NCBI GenBank assembly: GCA_029780115.1
Contig: JAKOZG010000013.1
Span: 18,899-82,898 of the forward strand
From: Thermotogota bacterium
GTDB taxonomy: Bacteria; Thermotogota; Thermotogae; Petrotogales; Petrotogaceae
Direction: 5' to 3'
DNA: 64,000 nt
Below, piece after piece: positions 63,801 to 64,000 of this stretch. Position 1 is the stretch's first letter, and the number at the start of each line of letters is the position of its first letter. The position numbers and the translations under genes are program-made. The notes under the pieces were generated by a model. It ran no database searches. It was not told the origin of the DNA and was given only the letters and a program-made list of their open reading frames with translations.

Positions 63801-63831
63801 CAAAAAATACCGCGTTGTAAAAACGCGGTAT
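63801..63831 (-). terminator. Terminator of the rRNA operon
   Basis: On the minus strand ATACCGCGTT/AACGCGGTAT form a perfect 10-bp stem with a 5-nt loop, followed by TTTTTTG. It lies about 80 bp past the 5S 3' end. Confidence 0.85.
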
Positions 63832-63908
63832 TTCACTTAAAGGGGTGGGACATATGGGGAAATATGGTATGAAAAAAGCAATGTTTAATCTAATATATAA
63901 AATTTAAA

Positions 63909-64000
63909 GGGGGGCAATACCTACTCTCGCACGTTTCACCGTACTACCATCGGCACGATACGGCTTAACCGTCAGGTTCGGAATGGAGCTGGGTGTTTCC
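63909..64000 (-). rRNA. rrf: 5S ribosomal RNA, 3' part (partial at window edge)
   Basis: The minus strand reads GGAAACACCCAGCTCCATTCC, then GAACCTGACGGTTAAGCC, CGTGCCGATGGTAGTACGG, and GAGAGTAGG near the 3' end, all typical of bacterial 5S rRNA. About 92 nt are visible, so about 25 nt of the 5' end are outside the window. It implies an rRNA operon to the right, transcribed toward the left. Confidence 0.94.

Overview
This window is chromosomal DNA of an AT-rich (roughly one third G+C by eye) anaerobic, fermentative bacterium, most likely in the phylum Thermotogota and probably close to Petrotoga or Defluviitoga. The evidence is the overlapping pgk-tpi arrangement with no start codon for tpi (known from Thermotoga maritima), a malEFG system whose MalG carries a very large inserted extracytoplasmic domain, sodium-pump decarboxylase and ferredoxin-dependent oxidoreductase subunits, and an endospore-free Gram-negative-like secretome. 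The genus is inference. There is no prophage, IS element or CRISPR array; the region looks like ordinary core genome with compact operons.

Layout. 1-2001 (minus): 5' end of ruvB and asnS. 2205-5841 (plus): tRNA-Ala, guaB, acylphosphatase, polX. 5967-6395 (minus): a small secreted/outer-membrane type protein. 6618-8510 (plus): tRNA-Thr, tRNA-Gly and a uridine-kinase-like gene. 8586-14384 (minus): malG, malF, malE. 14569-17832 (minus): oadA-type carboxyltransferase, QueT-family transporter, a secreted hypothetical. 18171-23058: small hypothetical (plus), then GNAT enzyme, the glycolytic block tpi-pgk-gap, and YbaB/EbfC (all minus). 23539-33026 (plus): polar amino-acid ABC transporter, argS, RlmD-like methyltransferase, aminotransferase, GlmL-like ATPase, endonuclease IV. 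33033-37939 (minus): tRNA-Val, ribF-truB-rbfA, HDOD protein, flagellar rod genes fliE-flgC-flgB. 38055-50552 (mostly plus): csaB, a beta-propeller protein (minus), a membrane protein, a BMP-type nucleoside ABC transporter, rnhB, a PpiC/SurA-like foldase, SufT/DUF59 protein, prmC. 50539-52594 (minus): membrane protein with an IF2_N-like domain, hypothetical, cysC. 53066-53830 (plus): ZIP transporter. 53841-63725 (minus): GGDEF protein, 2-oxoacid:ferredoxin oxidoreductase alpha and ferredoxin subunits, oadB, acidic hypothetical, TagO/WecA-like transferase, a divergent PurH, an AsnRS-related asparagine synthetase, a small membrane protein, and finally the 3' end of a 5S rRNA.

Two regulatory findings stand out. 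First, the asparagine synthetase-like gene at 62178-63137 is preceded by a complete transcription attenuator: a consensus promoter, a 33-codon leader peptide containing six consecutive Asn codons, mutually exclusive protector and antiterminator pairings, and a strong GC-rich terminator. This explains how asparagine supply would control the gene and supports its assignment to asparagine synthesis. Second, tpi has no usable start codon. It lies in the -1 frame relative to pgk, and the pgk 3' end carries the classic slippery heptamer A_AAA_AAC directly before the pgk stop, so triose-phosphate isomerase should be made only as a PGK-TIM fusion of about 655 residues.

Other points are two genes whose Shine-Dalgarno spacing points to AUU start codons, a PurH that has lost the transformylase signature motifs, and an 88-bp tandem repeat related to other short GC-hairpin elements in the intergenic regions. 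All calls are from reading the sequence by eye; no searches were run.
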